Source: Parafrankia discariae (GTDB lineage Bacteria > Actinomycetota > Actinomycetes > Frankiales > Frankiaceae). From it: a stretch of 64,000 nucleotides of DNA. The notes under the pieces were generated by a model, which saw nothing but the letters and a program-made list of their open reading frames with translations, was not told the origin of the DNA and ran no database searches. A program made the position numbers and the translations under genes. Numbering within the stretch: position 1 is the first letter of the stretch; each line of letters opens with the position of its first letter. Shown one piece after another: positions 56,289 through 64,000 of the stretch. The stretch is taken from positions 124,001 through 188,000 of the forward strand of contig NZ_KB891252.1 of NCBI RefSeq assembly GCF_000373365.1, in the 5' to 3' direction.

Positions 56289-57437
56289 TCAGGCGTCGAT
56301 CGGGACGGGGTTGTCCCGCCGGGTGGTGTCCGGGCCGTCGTACCTGCGCACGACCCGATAGCGGGTGTCCCGCTCGACCGGCCGGAAGCCCGCGTCCCGG
56401 ATCACCGAAAGGAGATCGTCCCGGGTCATCGTGTTCGGGGTTCCGAAGCCGTCCGCGTCGTGAGTGATCTTGTACTCGACGACCGAGCCGTCGAGGTCGT
56501 CGGCGCCGAAGTTCAGGGACAGCTGGGCGGTGGTCAGCCCGTGCATCACCCAGAAGCACTTGACGTGGTCGACGTTGTCGAACAGCAGCCGCGACACCGC
56601 GAACGTCTTGAGAGCCTCCGCGCCGGTCGCCATCGGCTGGTTCATCAGGCGGTTGCGTGGATCCCCGACCGAGTCGTGCTGGAAGCGCAGCGGGATGAAC
56701 ACCGCGAAGCCGCCTGTCTCGTCCTGCAGCTCGCGCAGGCGCAGCACGTGGTCGACCCGGTGCCGCGGCTCCTCGACATGGCCGTAGAGCATCGTGGACG
56801 GCGTGCGCAGACCCTTGGAGTGCGCGAGGCGGTGGATCCGCGACCAGTCCTCCCAGTGGGTCTCGTGACCGACGATCCTCTGCCGGACCTCCCAGTCGAA
56901 GATCTCGGCGCCGCCGCCCGTCAACGACTCCAGGCCCGCGTCGATGAGCTCGTCCAGGATCTCGTCCGCGGACAGGCCGCTGATCTTCTCGAACCAGTGG
57001 ATCTCGGTGGCGGTGAACGCCTTGAGGGCGACGCCGGGCAGTGCCTTCCCCAGCTCGCGCAGCGAGCGCGGGTAGTAACGCCAGGGCAGCGTCGGGTGCA
57101 GGCCGTTGACGATGTGCAGCTCGGTGATGCCGGCCGGCTCCATCTCCTTCGCCAGCCGGACGGCCTCCTCGATGCGCATCGTGTAGGCGTCCGACTCGCC
57201 GGGCTTGCGCTGGAACGAGCAGTAGGCGCATGAGGCCGAGCAGACGTTCGTCAGGTTGAGGTGCCGGTTCACGTTGAAGAAGGTCTGGTCGCCGTTTTTT
57301 CGAGTTCGCACCTCGTGCGCGAGACCGCCCAGCCAGGCGAGGTCGTCACTCGCGTAGAGGGCCTCACCGTCGGCCCGGCTGAGCCGGGCACCTTCGTGGA
57401 CCTTGGCTTCGATCTCGCGCTTTAGCCCGGCATCCAT
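56289..57437 (-). CDS. mqnE: Aminofutalosine synthase
   Basis: Radical SAM enzyme that adds the MqnA product to SAM to give 6-aminodeoxyfutalosine. 382 aa, ATG at 57437 (MDAGLKREIEAKVHEG). The cluster motif is CSASCAYC in LTNVCSASCAYCSFQRKPGESDAYTMR. Others: HIVNGLHPTLPWRYY, GGGAEIFDWEVRQRI, STMLYGHVEEPRHRVDH and FIPLRFQHDSVG. Product supply for the deaminase at 40.6 kb is implied. Confidence 0.95.
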   Translation of the reverse strand: MDAGLKREIEAKVHEGARLSRADGEALYASDDLAWLGGLAHEVRTRKNGDQTFFNVNRHLNLTNVCSASCAYCSFQRKPGESDAYTMRIEEAVRLAKEMEPAGITELHIVNGLHPTLPWRYYPRSLRELGKALPGVALKAFTATEIHWFEKISGLSADEILDELIDAGLESLTGGGAEIFDWEVRQRIVGHETHWEDWSRIHRLAHSKGLRTPSTMLYGHVEEPRHRVDHVLRLRELQDETGGFAVFIPLRFQHDSVGDPRNRLMNQPMATGAEALKTFAVSRLLFDNVDHVKCFWVMHGLTTAQLSLNFGADDLDGSVVEYKITHDADGFGTPNTMTRDDLLSVIRDAGFRPVERDTRYRVVRRYDGPDTTRRDNPVPIDA

Positions 57438-57577
57438 GCGATCCAGCGTAGCTCCGCGGGCCGACAGTCCATGACGTCCCGGTCCGCCACCGGTGCCGTG
57501 ATCCCCGCCGCGGACCGGGCCGCGGCGGCCCCCGGGCCCGGCCGCGGCCGCCGATCTCGCCTCGGCCAGGTGCCCGC

Positions 57578-57976
57578 TCAGGACGTCGGCGGTTTCCCGG
57601 CGGCGCCATCGGCCCTGGCCCGCTCGACGGAGCGCTGCGCGGCCCGCCGTTGCATGCGCCCGAGCGGCCAGGTGAGGAGCCCGGCCACGGCGAAGCCGAT
57701 GAGGATGCCGAGCAGCGGGGCGATTCCGACGGCGATCAGGACCACACTGAGGATCACGAGCACGGCCAGCCGGATCAGGAAGTACGGGAGCTGGACGCGC
57801 AGATCCGGCGCGACCTCGGGTCCCCGCCCCGGCCGCCGCCGGCTCCCGGAGCCCGCAGGCGCCCCCGGCCCGGCCGGCGCCCCCGAACCCGCCGGAGCCC
57901 CGGATCGCGCGGGCTTCGCGGGCCCCGGGGACGCCGGGTCGTGGCCGCGTGCCTGTCCGGCCTTCTTCCTCGCCAT
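57578..57976 (-). CDS. Small DUF4229-type membrane protein, copy B
   Basis: 132 aa from the ATG at 57976 (another ATG at 57991). The N-terminal 65 residues are an Ala/Gly/Pro-rich low-complexity segment. Two membrane helices follow (YFLIRLAVLVILSVVLIAVG and ILIGFAVAGLLTWPL), then MQRRAAQRSVERARADG. Paralogue of the protein at 55647-55922. It lies 141 nt upstream of mqnE and 18 nt after the UbiX-type gene. Function unknown. Confidence 0.75.
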   Translation of the reverse strand: MARKKAGQARGHDPASPGPAKPARSGAPAGSGAPAGPGAPAGSGSRRRPGRGPEVAPDLRVQLPYFLIRLAVLVILSVVLIAVGIAPLLGILIGFAVAGLLTWPLGRMQRRAAQRSVERARADGAAGKPPTS

Positions 57977-57994
57977 GCCGTCCCCGCCCATCCC

Positions 57995-58783
57995 TTATCC
58001 GCTGGTCGGGGCGCGCCGAGGCCCGTCCCCCAGCTCTGTTGTACGCGCCGGGGTGGCGCGGGCGCCGCCGAGCTCGCCCGTCCACCGGCGGAACAGCGCG
58101 TTGGGGACGCCGGCGGCGTCGAGGACCCGGCCGGCGACGAAGTCCACCAGGTCCTCGGCGGCGCGGGCGCCGGCGTAGAAGCCGGGGCTGGCCGCGGCCA
58201 CGACGGCGCCGGCGGCGTCCAGGTCGAGCATGTGGCGCAGCGTGGCCCGGGTGTAGGGCATCTCCCGGGGGACCACGACCAGGCGCCGGCCCTCCTTGAG
58301 GGTGACGTCGGCCGCGCGCTGGAGCAGGTCCTTGGACAGGCCGAGGGCGATGCCGGCGACCGAGGCGGTGCTCGCCGGGACCACGATCATCCCGCGGGTC
58401 GGGTAGGAGCCGCTGCTCGGGCGCGCGCCCATGTCGTCGGGCGGGTGGACGTCCACCAGCAGGTCGACGCGGCCGGCCACCTCGGCCGCGTCGGGCCGGG
58501 GCCGCCCGTCGAGCCGGGTGCACAGCCAGCTCGTCAGCGGTTCGCGCCAGGCGCCGTCCCGCCAGCCGATGCCGGTCTCGTCGAGCAGGGTGAGCCGGGC
58601 CGCGCGGGAGACCACGATGTCGACGGGCCGGCCGGCGGCCAGCAGGCCGCGCAGGACGGCGGCCGCGTAGGGCGTTCCGCTCGCGCCGCTGACCCCGACG
58701 ACCCAGGGCCGCCGCGGCTCGTCCGCCGCCGCGGGGCCGTCGGGCGCCAACCCGCCGGGCGCCGCCGCGGGGCCGTCGGACAT
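57995..58783 (-). CDS. UbiX-family flavin prenyltransferase
   Basis: Makes prenylated FMN, the cofactor of UbiD-type decarboxylases, from FMN and dimethylallyl phosphate. 262 aa, ATG at 58783. N-terminal FMN loop GVSGASGTPYAAAVLRGLL (about residues 30-48), IVVPASTASVAGIALGLSKDLLQRAADVTLKEGRRLVVVPREMPYTRATLRHMLDL and SPGFYAGARAAEDLVDFVAGRVLD match the family. An insertion around residue 100 (WLCTRLDGRPRPDAAEVAG) sits in the variable region. It is in one unit with the UbiD-type and mqnP genes, like SCO4490-4492 of Streptomyces. Confidence 0.92.
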   Translation of the reverse strand: MSDGPAAAPGGLAPDGPAAADEPRRPWVVGVSGASGTPYAAAVLRGLLAAGRPVDIVVSRAARLTLLDETGIGWRDGAWREPLTSWLCTRLDGRPRPDAAEVAGRVDLLVDVHPPDDMGARPSSGSYPTRGMIVVPASTASVAGIALGLSKDLLQRAADVTLKEGRRLVVVPREMPYTRATLRHMLDLDAAGAVVAAASPGFYAGARAAEDLVDFVAGRVLDAAGVPNALFRRWTGELGGARATPARTTELGDGPRRAPTSG

Positions 58784-58791
58784 CCCGCGGA

Positions 58792-59721
58792 TCAGGCGGC
58801 CAGGCCGCGGCTGACCAGGTCGGCCAGCGCGAAGGTGAACAGGGCGATCCCGACGAAGCCGTTGGTGGTGAGGAACGCCCGGGTCACCCGGGAGAGATCG
58901 GTCGGCGAGACGATCGCGTGCTCGTAGCAGAAGGCCGCCGCGGTCAGCACCAGGCCGGCCCACCACCAGGCGCCGAAGTCCTCCAGCAGGCCGAACACTA
59001 CGAAGAGCGCGAAGGTCACGGCGTGGGTGACGATCGAGGCGGCGAGCGCGGCCCGGACACCGAACCGCGCCGGGACGGAGCGCACCCCGATCCGCCGGTC
59101 GACCTCGGCGTCCAGGCAGGAGTAGATCAGGTCGAAGCCGCCGATCCAGGTGCCGACGGCGAGCCCGAGCAGGACGGCCGACCACGACCACGCGCCGGTG
59201 ATCGCGATCCAGGCGCCGATCGGGGCCACGGCCTGGGCGATCGCGAGGACCGCCTGCGGGAAGTCGGTGAACCGCTTCGCGTACGAGTAGACGATGAGCG
59301 GGGCGACCGCGACCGGGGCCAGGGCCAGGCACAGCCAGGACAGCGCCGCGGCCGAGCCGAGGAACACCGCGAGCGCGACGATCGAGCCGACGACCGCCGT
59401 GCGGACGGACACCGCGCCGGTGACGAGCTCACGGCCGGCGGTACGCGGGTTGCGGGCGTCGATGGCCCGGTCGATGATCCGGTTCGTGGCCATCGCGAAC
59501 GTGCGGGCCGCCACCATCGCGACCGTGACGAGCGCCAGGTCACGCCAGTGCACCGACCGCGAGACCGCGAAGCAGGCCGCGAGGGCCGCCACGTAGGCGA
59601 ACGGCAGCGCGAAGACGGAGTGCTCGATGACGACGAGCCGCAGGAACGCGCGCACCGGGCCGTGCGTCGGGCCACCGGAGGCCCGGCCGGGCATGCCTGG
59701 GGCCAGGGCGGCGTCGCTCAC
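58792..59721 (-). CDS. mqnP: Menaquinone biosynthesis prenyltransferase (UbiA family)
   Basis: Attaches the polyprenyl chain to the naphthoate head group. 309 aa from the GTG at 59721, overlapping the upstream stop, with GGAAGGAG before it. About eight membrane helices. Aspartate motifs NRIIDRAIDARNPRTAGRELVTG (first) and DLIYSCLDAEVDRRIGVRSVPARFG (second). The chain is probably supplied by the synthase at 19.3 kb. Confidence 0.93.
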   Translation of the reverse strand: MSDAALAPGMPGRASGGPTHGPVRAFLRLVVIEHSVFALPFAYVAALAACFAVSRSVHWRDLALVTVAMVAARTFAMATNRIIDRAIDARNPRTAGRELVTGAVSVRTAVVGSIVALAVFLGSAAALSWLCLALAPVAVAPLIVYSYAKRFTDFPQAVLAIAQAVAPIGAWIAITGAWSWSAVLLGLAVGTWIGGFDLIYSCLDAEVDRRIGVRSVPARFGVRAALAASIVTHAVTFALFVVFGLLEDFGAWWWAGLVLTAAAFCYEHAIVSPTDLSRVTRAFLTTNGFVGIALFTFALADLVSRGLAA

Positions 59722-61178
59722 AGGCCGTACTCCTTCCACCGGCGCGTCACCCTGTCCCGGACGGCCTCGTCCATGACGATCTCCTCGGGCCAGCCTCCGT
59801 CGCGCCGGTAGCCCTCGGTGGGCAGCTTGCGGGTCGCGTCGACCCCGATCTTGCCGCCGTAGAACTGCTCGTAGGAGGCGTGGTCCAGGTGGTCGACCGG
59901 ACCCACCGTGGTGAGCAGGTCGTGCGCGTAGTCCACATTGCCGAACGCCCGCCAGGCGACCTCGTGGTAGTCGTGGACGTCACAGTCGGCGTCGACGACG
60001 ACGATCAGCTTCGACAGCGAGAGCAGGCCCGCGCCCCAGACCGCGTTCATCACCTTCTGGGCGTGCTTGGGGAACCGCTTCTCGATCGAGACGATCGCGC
60101 AGTTGTGGAAGACCCCGGCCTCGGGCAGGTCGTAGTCGACGATCTCGGGGATCATCATCCGGATCAGCGGCAGGAAGATGCGCTCGGTCGCCTTGCCCAT
60201 CGGCCCGTCCTCCTGCGGTGGACGTCCGACCACGATGCTCTGGAAGACCGGGTCGCGCTGCATGGTCATCACGTCGACGTGCAGCGCGGGGAACGGCTCG
60301 ATCGGCGTGTAGAAGCCGGTGTGGTCTCCGAATGGGCCTTCGGGCAGCCGTTCGCCGGGTTCGAGCCAGCCCTCGAGCACGACCTGGGAGTTCGCCGGCA
60401 CCTGGAGCGGGACGGTCAGGCAGTCGACCATCTCGACCCGCTCGCGGCGCAGGAACCCGGCGAACAGGTACTCGTCGATCTCGGCGGGCAGCGGGGCGGA
60501 GGACGCGTAGGTGACGGCGGGGTCGCAGCCGAACGCGATCGCGACCGGCAGCCGTTCGCCGCGCCGCTCGGCGACGGCGTGGTGCGCGTTGGAGTCCTTG
60601 TGGATCTGCCAGTGCATGCCGACGGTGCGGGCGTCGTGCTGCTGCAGCCGGTACATGCCGAGGTTGCGCGCCCCGGTCTCGGGGTGCTTCGTGTGGGTCA
60701 GCCCCAGGTTGAGGAACGGCCCGCCGTCGCGTGGCCAGGCGTGCACACCGGGCAGCAGGTTCAGGTCGACGTCCGAGCCCTTGAGGACGACGTCCTGGCA
60801 GGGGGCGGTGCGGACCTTGCGCGGGGGCAGCGAGGTGAGCTGCGCGGCCTTGCCGAGCGCGCCGCGCAGGCCACCGAAGCCGACCGGCAGCTCGGGGCGC
60901 AGCAGCTCGCCGATGCGGGTGCCGATGTCGTCGAGGCGCTCGACGCCGAGCGCCGCGGCCATCCGGGCCTCGGTGCCGAACACGTTGATCGCCAGCGGCA
61001 TGTCGGCACCGACGGGCTTCTCGAACAGCAGTGCCGGGCCCCGGTCGCGGACGACCCGGGTGACGATCTCGGTCACCTCCAGGCGGGGGTCGACGGGAAC
61101 CCGCACCCGGCGAAGGTCCCCACCGCGGTCGAGGTGAGTGAGGAACGCACGGAGATCGGCCCAGGCCATGGCATCCAT
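59718..61178 (-). CDS. UbiD-family menaquinone biosynthesis decarboxylase
   Basis: Probable prenyl-FMN-dependent decarboxylase of the futalosine pathway, first gene of the operon. 486 aa, ATG at 61178 (MDAMAWADLRAFLTHLDRGG); another ATG is three codons later. Family stretches: LEVTEIVTRVVRDRGPALLFE, HAWPRDGGPFLNLGLTHTKHPETGARNLGMYRLQ, the catalytic region GEPFGDHTGFYTP-type (here EGPFGDHTGFYTPIEPFP), and VVVDADCDVHDYHEVAWRAFGN. Homologous to Streptomyces SCO4490. Confidence 0.92.
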   Translation of the reverse strand: MDAMAWADLRAFLTHLDRGGDLRRVRVPVDPRLEVTEIVTRVVRDRGPALLFEKPVGADMPLAINVFGTEARMAAALGVERLDDIGTRIGELLRPELPVGFGGLRGALGKAAQLTSLPPRKVRTAPCQDVVLKGSDVDLNLLPGVHAWPRDGGPFLNLGLTHTKHPETGARNLGMYRLQQHDARTVGMHWQIHKDSNAHHAVAERRGERLPVAIAFGCDPAVTYASSAPLPAEIDEYLFAGFLRRERVEMVDCLTVPLQVPANSQVVLEGWLEPGERLPEGPFGDHTGFYTPIEPFPALHVDVMTMQRDPVFQSIVVGRPPQEDGPMGKATERIFLPLIRMMIPEIVDYDLPEAGVFHNCAIVSIEKRFPKHAQKVMNAVWGAGLLSLSKLIVVVDADCDVHDYHEVAWRAFGNVDYAHDLLTTVGPVDHLDHASYEQFYGGKIGVDATRKLPTEGYRRDGGWPEEIVMDEAVRDRVTRRWKEYGL

Positions 61179-61506
61179 CTTTGCAGCGCCGGGGAACGGC
61201 CGCTGGTCGTACCCTGTCCCAGGGCGCTCCAAGCGTCTGGCGCGTCACATTCGCGACCGGTGAACAGCGCCTTCGCGGACCGCCGGGACATCGCGTCCGC
61301 CCGGGAGGCACACTAGGGACACACGAGACGTTCATCCTGGAAGCCGTGGATCCGACAGAGCGGGTCCGGGTGGCCGAGAGTGAACAGTCCAGCACCGGTG
61401 GCCGCGAGGAGCCGGTGCGTCTTCGACAGGGGCACGCCGATCGGCGTGCCCGGGGCAGGTGCGCGTCGGCGCGCCGCTCACAGCGAGTGAGAGGAGCGGT
61501 CGGCCG
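61179..61506. other. Divergent region between UbiD-type gene and PLDc_N-like gene
   Basis: 328 bases. It holds the 22-bp palindrome at 61430-61451 and a CACCGG/CCGGTG hairpin just before it. Promoters for both directions are expected. No gene is recognised. Confidence 0.5.
61430..61451. promoter_or_regulatory. 22-bp perfect palindrome upstream of the PLDc_N-like gene
   Basis: Arms GGGCACGCCGA and TCGGCGTGCCC meet with no spacer, 56 bases before the GTG at 61507. Candidate operator or leader hairpin. Confidence 0.5.
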
Positions 61507-61923
61507 GTGCTGGGTCTCGCGCTGACATTCCTGATCATAGGTGTCTGGGTGTTTTCGGTCATTGACGTGATCGGCACACCAGTGGACGCGGTCAAGGTTG
61601 TACCCAAACCGATCTGGCTGATCGTGTTGATCGTGTTTTTCTTCCTCGGATCGGTCTGCTGGTTCCTGTTCGGGCGGCCGCGCGTCGCCCACGGCTATGA
61701 CGGCTACGAGCGCCGCGCCGCCTCCGACCACCCGGCGTTCGGCGGCCGCGGGCCGTGGGGAACCGAGCGCGCCGCTGGCGGCCGCACCCGTTCCGGGGCC
61801 TCCCGGACAGGGATGCGCCGCCAGGCCGTCCGCCCCGTCGGCCCGGACGACGACCCCGAGTTCCTGCGCGAGCTCGCCGACCGCATCCGCGGCGGCGAAC
61901 CCGAGCCCCCCGCCCGCGGCTGA
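61507..61923 (+). CDS. PLDc_N-domain-like two-helix membrane protein
   Basis: 138 aa from the GTG at 61507, with GAGAGGAG upstream. The first 60 residues (LALTFLIIGVWVFSVIDVIGTPVDAVKVVPKPIWLIVLIVFFFLGSVCWFLFGRPR) match the PLD-nuclease N-terminal (PLDc_N) pattern of two helices with a central VxxVPKxxW motif. The remaining 75 residues are basic and cytosolic, ending with an ordered-looking DDDPEFLRELADRIRGG, a helix common at the C-terminus of actinobacterial members. Function unknown. Confidence 0.8.
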   Translation: MLGLALTFLIIGVWVFSVIDVIGTPVDAVKVVPKPIWLIVLIVFFFLGSVCWFLFGRPRVAHGYDGYERRAASDHPAFGGRGPWGTERAAGGRTRSGASRTGMRRQAVRPVGPDDDPEFLRELADRIRGGEPEPPARG

Positions 61924-61990
61924 CCTCCCCGCCGCTGACCTCCCCGCGGGCGGCGACCCCCGCCCGCGGCTGACCTCCCCCGGCCGGGTC

Positions 61991-63139
61991 TCAGACCCCG
62001 GCGTACGAGTGCAGGCCGCTGATCACCAGGTTCACCAGGTAGTAGTCGACGAACAGGGCGCTGAAGGCCAGCAGCGAGACCGCCGCGGCGCGCCGTCCCC
62101 GCCACCCGGCTGTCGCGCGGGCGTGCAGGTACGCCGCGTAGATCACCCAGGTGATGAAGGACCAGGTCTCCTTCGGGTCCCAGCCCCAGTAGCGGCCCCA
62201 GGCCGCCTCGGCCCAGATCGCCCCGGCGATGATGGCGAAGGTCCAGATCGGGAAGGCGAACGCGATCGCCCGGTAGGTGATCGTGTCGAGGGTGGCCGAG
62301 GACGGCAGGCGCATCACGATCCCGCCCCGGCTGCGCATGGCGCGCGACGCCTCGGCGCGGCCGGAGGCCACCTCCGCCAGCCGGTTCTCCCAGCGGTCCT
62401 TCAGCAGGAACAGGACCGTCGTCACCGCGGACACCAGGAAGACACCGCTGGCGACGATCGCCCCGGCGACGTGGATCCGCAGCCAGTACGAGTTGAGCGC
62501 CGGGACGAGCGGCCCCGCGGCGACGTAGAGGACCGTGCCGGCGAAGCCCATGGAGAGCACGACCGGCACCATCACGAAGACCCCGAGCCAGCGGATCTGC
62601 TGGCGGGTCATCAGGACCAGGAACGTCGTCACCGCGATCAGGCAGATCATGGACGAGAACTCGTACATGTTGCCCCAGGGGACACGGCCCGCCGCGATCG
62701 CCCGGGTGACCGCCGAACCGACGTGCGCCACCCAGCCGACGATCGTCAGGACCACCGCGATCCGGCCGATCCAGGGCGCGAACCCGGAGCCGGCGGCATC
62801 GTCGCCGCCCGCCGCGGCGCCCGAGTCCGGGGGGGCCGAACCCGCGGTGGCCGAGCCCGCGGCGCCTCCGGCGGCGTCGGCCAGGCCCGTGGCGCCCCCG
62901 CCGACCTCGGCGGCGGACGGCGCGGCGCCGACCAGGACCTCCTGCCGGTCGGTCCGCGCGCCGACCGCGCCGGCGGCGTCCAGCTGACCGCCGGCGGCGA
63001 CGTCCGTCTTTCCGGACGTCGCGCCGAGCCGGCTGAACGCGAACTCGGCCGCGAAGCCGAGCATCCCGGCCGCGTAGACGGCGACCGACGTCCCGAACAG
63101 CAGGTCGGACAGATTGGCCATGCCTTCATTGACCGGCAT
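61991..63139 (-). CDS. ccsB: Cytochrome c biogenesis protein CcsB (heme transporter/ligase half)
   Basis: System II cytochrome c maturation protein with the heme-binding WWD-type motif. 382 aa from the ATG at 63139, overlapping the resB stop (TGATG); MANLSDLL six codons later is an alternative. About eight helices. WGRYWGWDPKETWSFITWV is the tryptophan-rich heme motif, and flanking histidines appear in RIHVAGAIVASG, AYLHARA and SGLHSYAG. A Gly/Ala-rich insertion of about 75 residues (SGKTDVAAGGQLDAAGAVG onward) lies after the first helix and is unusual. Confidence 0.93.
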   Translation of the reverse strand: MPVNEGMANLSDLLFGTSVAVYAAGMLGFAAEFAFSRLGATSGKTDVAAGGQLDAAGAVGARTDRQEVLVGAAPSAAEVGGGATGLADAAGGAAGSATAGSAPPDSGAAAGGDDAAGSGFAPWIGRIAVVLTIVGWVAHVGSAVTRAIAAGRVPWGNMYEFSSMICLIAVTTFLVLMTRQQIRWLGVFVMVPVVLSMGFAGTVLYVAAGPLVPALNSYWLRIHVAGAIVASGVFLVSAVTTVLFLLKDRWENRLAEVASGRAEASRAMRSRGGIVMRLPSSATLDTITYRAIAFAFPIWTFAIIAGAIWAEAAWGRYWGWDPKETWSFITWVIYAAYLHARATAGWRGRRAAAVSLLAFSALFVDYYLVNLVISGLHSYAGV

Positions 63140-64000
63140 CAAGGCTCCCGTTCGCTGGTGGCGCTGATGGTCGTGCTGGTGGCGGGGTCGGCCGGCATGG
63201 CGGCGGCCGGCTTCTCCCCGTCTGGTGCCTCGCCGGCCGCGGGCGGGTCGCCCGCGGACGGGTCGTCGTCCGGGGTGGTGTCGAGCCGGATCTCCTCGCT
63301 GAGGGCGGCCAGCTCGGCGGCGAAGCCCTGCGCGTCCGACCTGGAGAGGCCGCCGACCTCCACCGTGCTGCCGCCGCCGTCCACCGGGGTGGCCCGCACC
63401 CACACCCGGCGCCGGCGCACCCGCAGGCTCGCGACCAGGCCGAGGACGATGACGACGGCCGCGCCCAGCACCAGGCCCTTGTAGGGGTCTGACTTGGTCT
63501 GGAACGTGGCGAACTCGTGCAGGCCGTCCACCTCGAGCGACATGCCGCCGGGCAGGCCGGTCAGCGTCCGCTGCGCGGGGTTGCTCAGGGCGACGACCTG
63601 GGCGATCCGGTCCTTCCCGGCCGGCCCGGTCATCGTGAACTGGGTCATGTCCCGGGTGTCGACGGCGTAGACGTTCTGCGGGATGCCCTCGTTGAGGTGC
63701 AGGTTCCCGACGAAGCCGGTGAGGGTGAGCCCGGGTGCCCGCGCCGCCGGATAGGTGGAGACGTAGCCGTGCCCCGGGTCGAGCACGGTGGTCGGGGTGA
63801 ACACCCCGCTGAAGGCGAGCTGCTGCGGTTCCCGGCGCTCCCCCGTCGGCGGCAGGCCGGTGTCGGGGATCTTCACCGTGCAGGTCGAGGTGAACATGCC
63901 GTCCCGGGGCGTGCAGGGGACGTAGCTCTCCCAGACGACCGCGCCGGCGGAGTCACGCAGGACGAAGTGCGGCGCGTAGCCGTGGCCGATCAGGTAGATC
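63139..64000 (-). CDS. resB: Cytochrome c biogenesis protein ResB (partial, runs off the right edge)
   Basis: C-terminal 287 or so codons of ResB, the partner of CcsB. The frame is open through base 64000 (…YLIGHGYAPHFVLRDSAG…), so the start lies outside the window and the ATG at 63897 is internal. Visible are the large extracytoplasmic domain (SGVFTPTTVLDPGHGYVSTYPAARAPGLTLTGFVG, LHLNEGIPQNVYAVDTRDM), a final membrane helix (GLVLGAAVVIVLGLVASLRV) and the cytosolic part VEVGGLSRSDAQGFAAELAALSEEI. A Pro/Asp-rich tail follows. Confidence 0.92.
   Translation of the reverse strand, partial: IYLIGHGYAPHFVLRDSAGAVVWESYVPCTPRDGMFTSTCTVKIPDTGLPPTGERREPQQLAFSGVFTPTTVLDPGHGYVSTYPAARAPGLTLTGFVGNLHLNEGIPQNVYAVDTRDMTQFTMTGPAGKDRIAQVVALSNPAQRTLTGLPGGMSLEVDGLHEFATFQTKSDPYKGLVLGAAVVIVLGLVASLRVRRRRVWVRATPVDGGGSTVEVGGLSRSDAQGFAAELAALSEEIRLDTTPDDDPSAGDPPAAGEAPDGEKPAAAMPADPATSTTISATSEREP

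Overview
The window is a high-GC actinobacterial chromosome segment. Gene content and order point to Frankia or a close relative, though the genus is inferred from synteny and not proved. Supporting features are the tRNA-Thr/tRNA-Met/rpmG/MaoC-pair and aspC/tRNA-Trp/secE/nusG/rplK order, a 14-gene nuo operon flanked by korAB, a polyprenyl synthase and quinone-tailoring genes, and the futalosine route to menaquinone. GTG starts and 1-4 nt stop/start overlaps are frequent. I see no insertion sequence, prophage, CRISPR array or rRNA gene.

Layout. (1) 1-5.4 kb: translation and transcription genes (rplK, nusG, secE, rpmG, three tRNAs), two MaoC-type dehydratases and a convergent aminotransferase. 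(2) 5.4-14.2 kb: a secreted GH25 muramidase with LGFP repeats, a membrane protein, a GGCT-like enzyme, pyrE, tRNA-Tyr, yajQ, htpX and a DUF2520 protein, followed by about 1.1 kb without a recognisable gene. (3) 14.2-20.3 kb: korAB (2-oxoacid:ferredoxin oxidoreductase), a large Pro/Thr-rich one-span membrane protein and a long-chain polyprenyl diphosphate synthase. (4) 20.3-36.8 kb: nuoA-N on the minus strand, complete and tightly coupled. (5) 37-43 kb: a geranylgeranyl-reductase-type flavoprotein, a dienelactone-hydrolase-like protein, menG, an adenosine-deaminase-family gene best read as the aminodeoxyfutalosine deaminase, and mqnC. (6) 43-46 kb: a small hypothetical protein and a membrane Ser/Thr kinase. 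(7) 46.2-51.8 kb: siroheme and sulfate assimilation (sirB-like chelatase, CobA-HemD fusion, cysH, a zinc ribbon, sulfite reductase), with a probable cysteine-sensing leader peptide upstream of the reductase. (8) 51.8-54.5 kb: a response regulator with an elastin-like repeat and an XRE-type regulator behind a long hairpin. (9) 54.7-61.2 kb: a second menaquinone operon (UbiD-type, mqnP, UbiX-type, mqnE, mqnA) interleaved with three small membrane proteins. (10) 61.5-64 kb: a PLDc_N-like protein and the ccsB/resB cytochrome c maturation genes; resB runs off the right edge.

How it fits together. Much of the window is one respiratory module. KorAB supplies reduced ferredoxin, NuoA-N passes electrons to menaquinone, the polyprenyl synthase makes the side chain, MqnA/E/deaminase/C and MqnP with the UbiD/UbiX pair make the ring and join it to the tail, MenG methylates it, the reductase probably saturates the tail, and CcsB/ResB mature cytochromes c. 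MqnB, MqnD and a precorrin-2 dehydrogenase are not in the window and must lie elsewhere. The most interesting observations are the leader peptide upstream of sulfite reductase, a deaminase gene whose only usable start is a CTG overlapping the mqnC stop, two paralogous DUF4229 membrane proteins flanking mqnE, a dienelactone hydrolase lacking its nucleophile, and the repeat-bearing response regulator.
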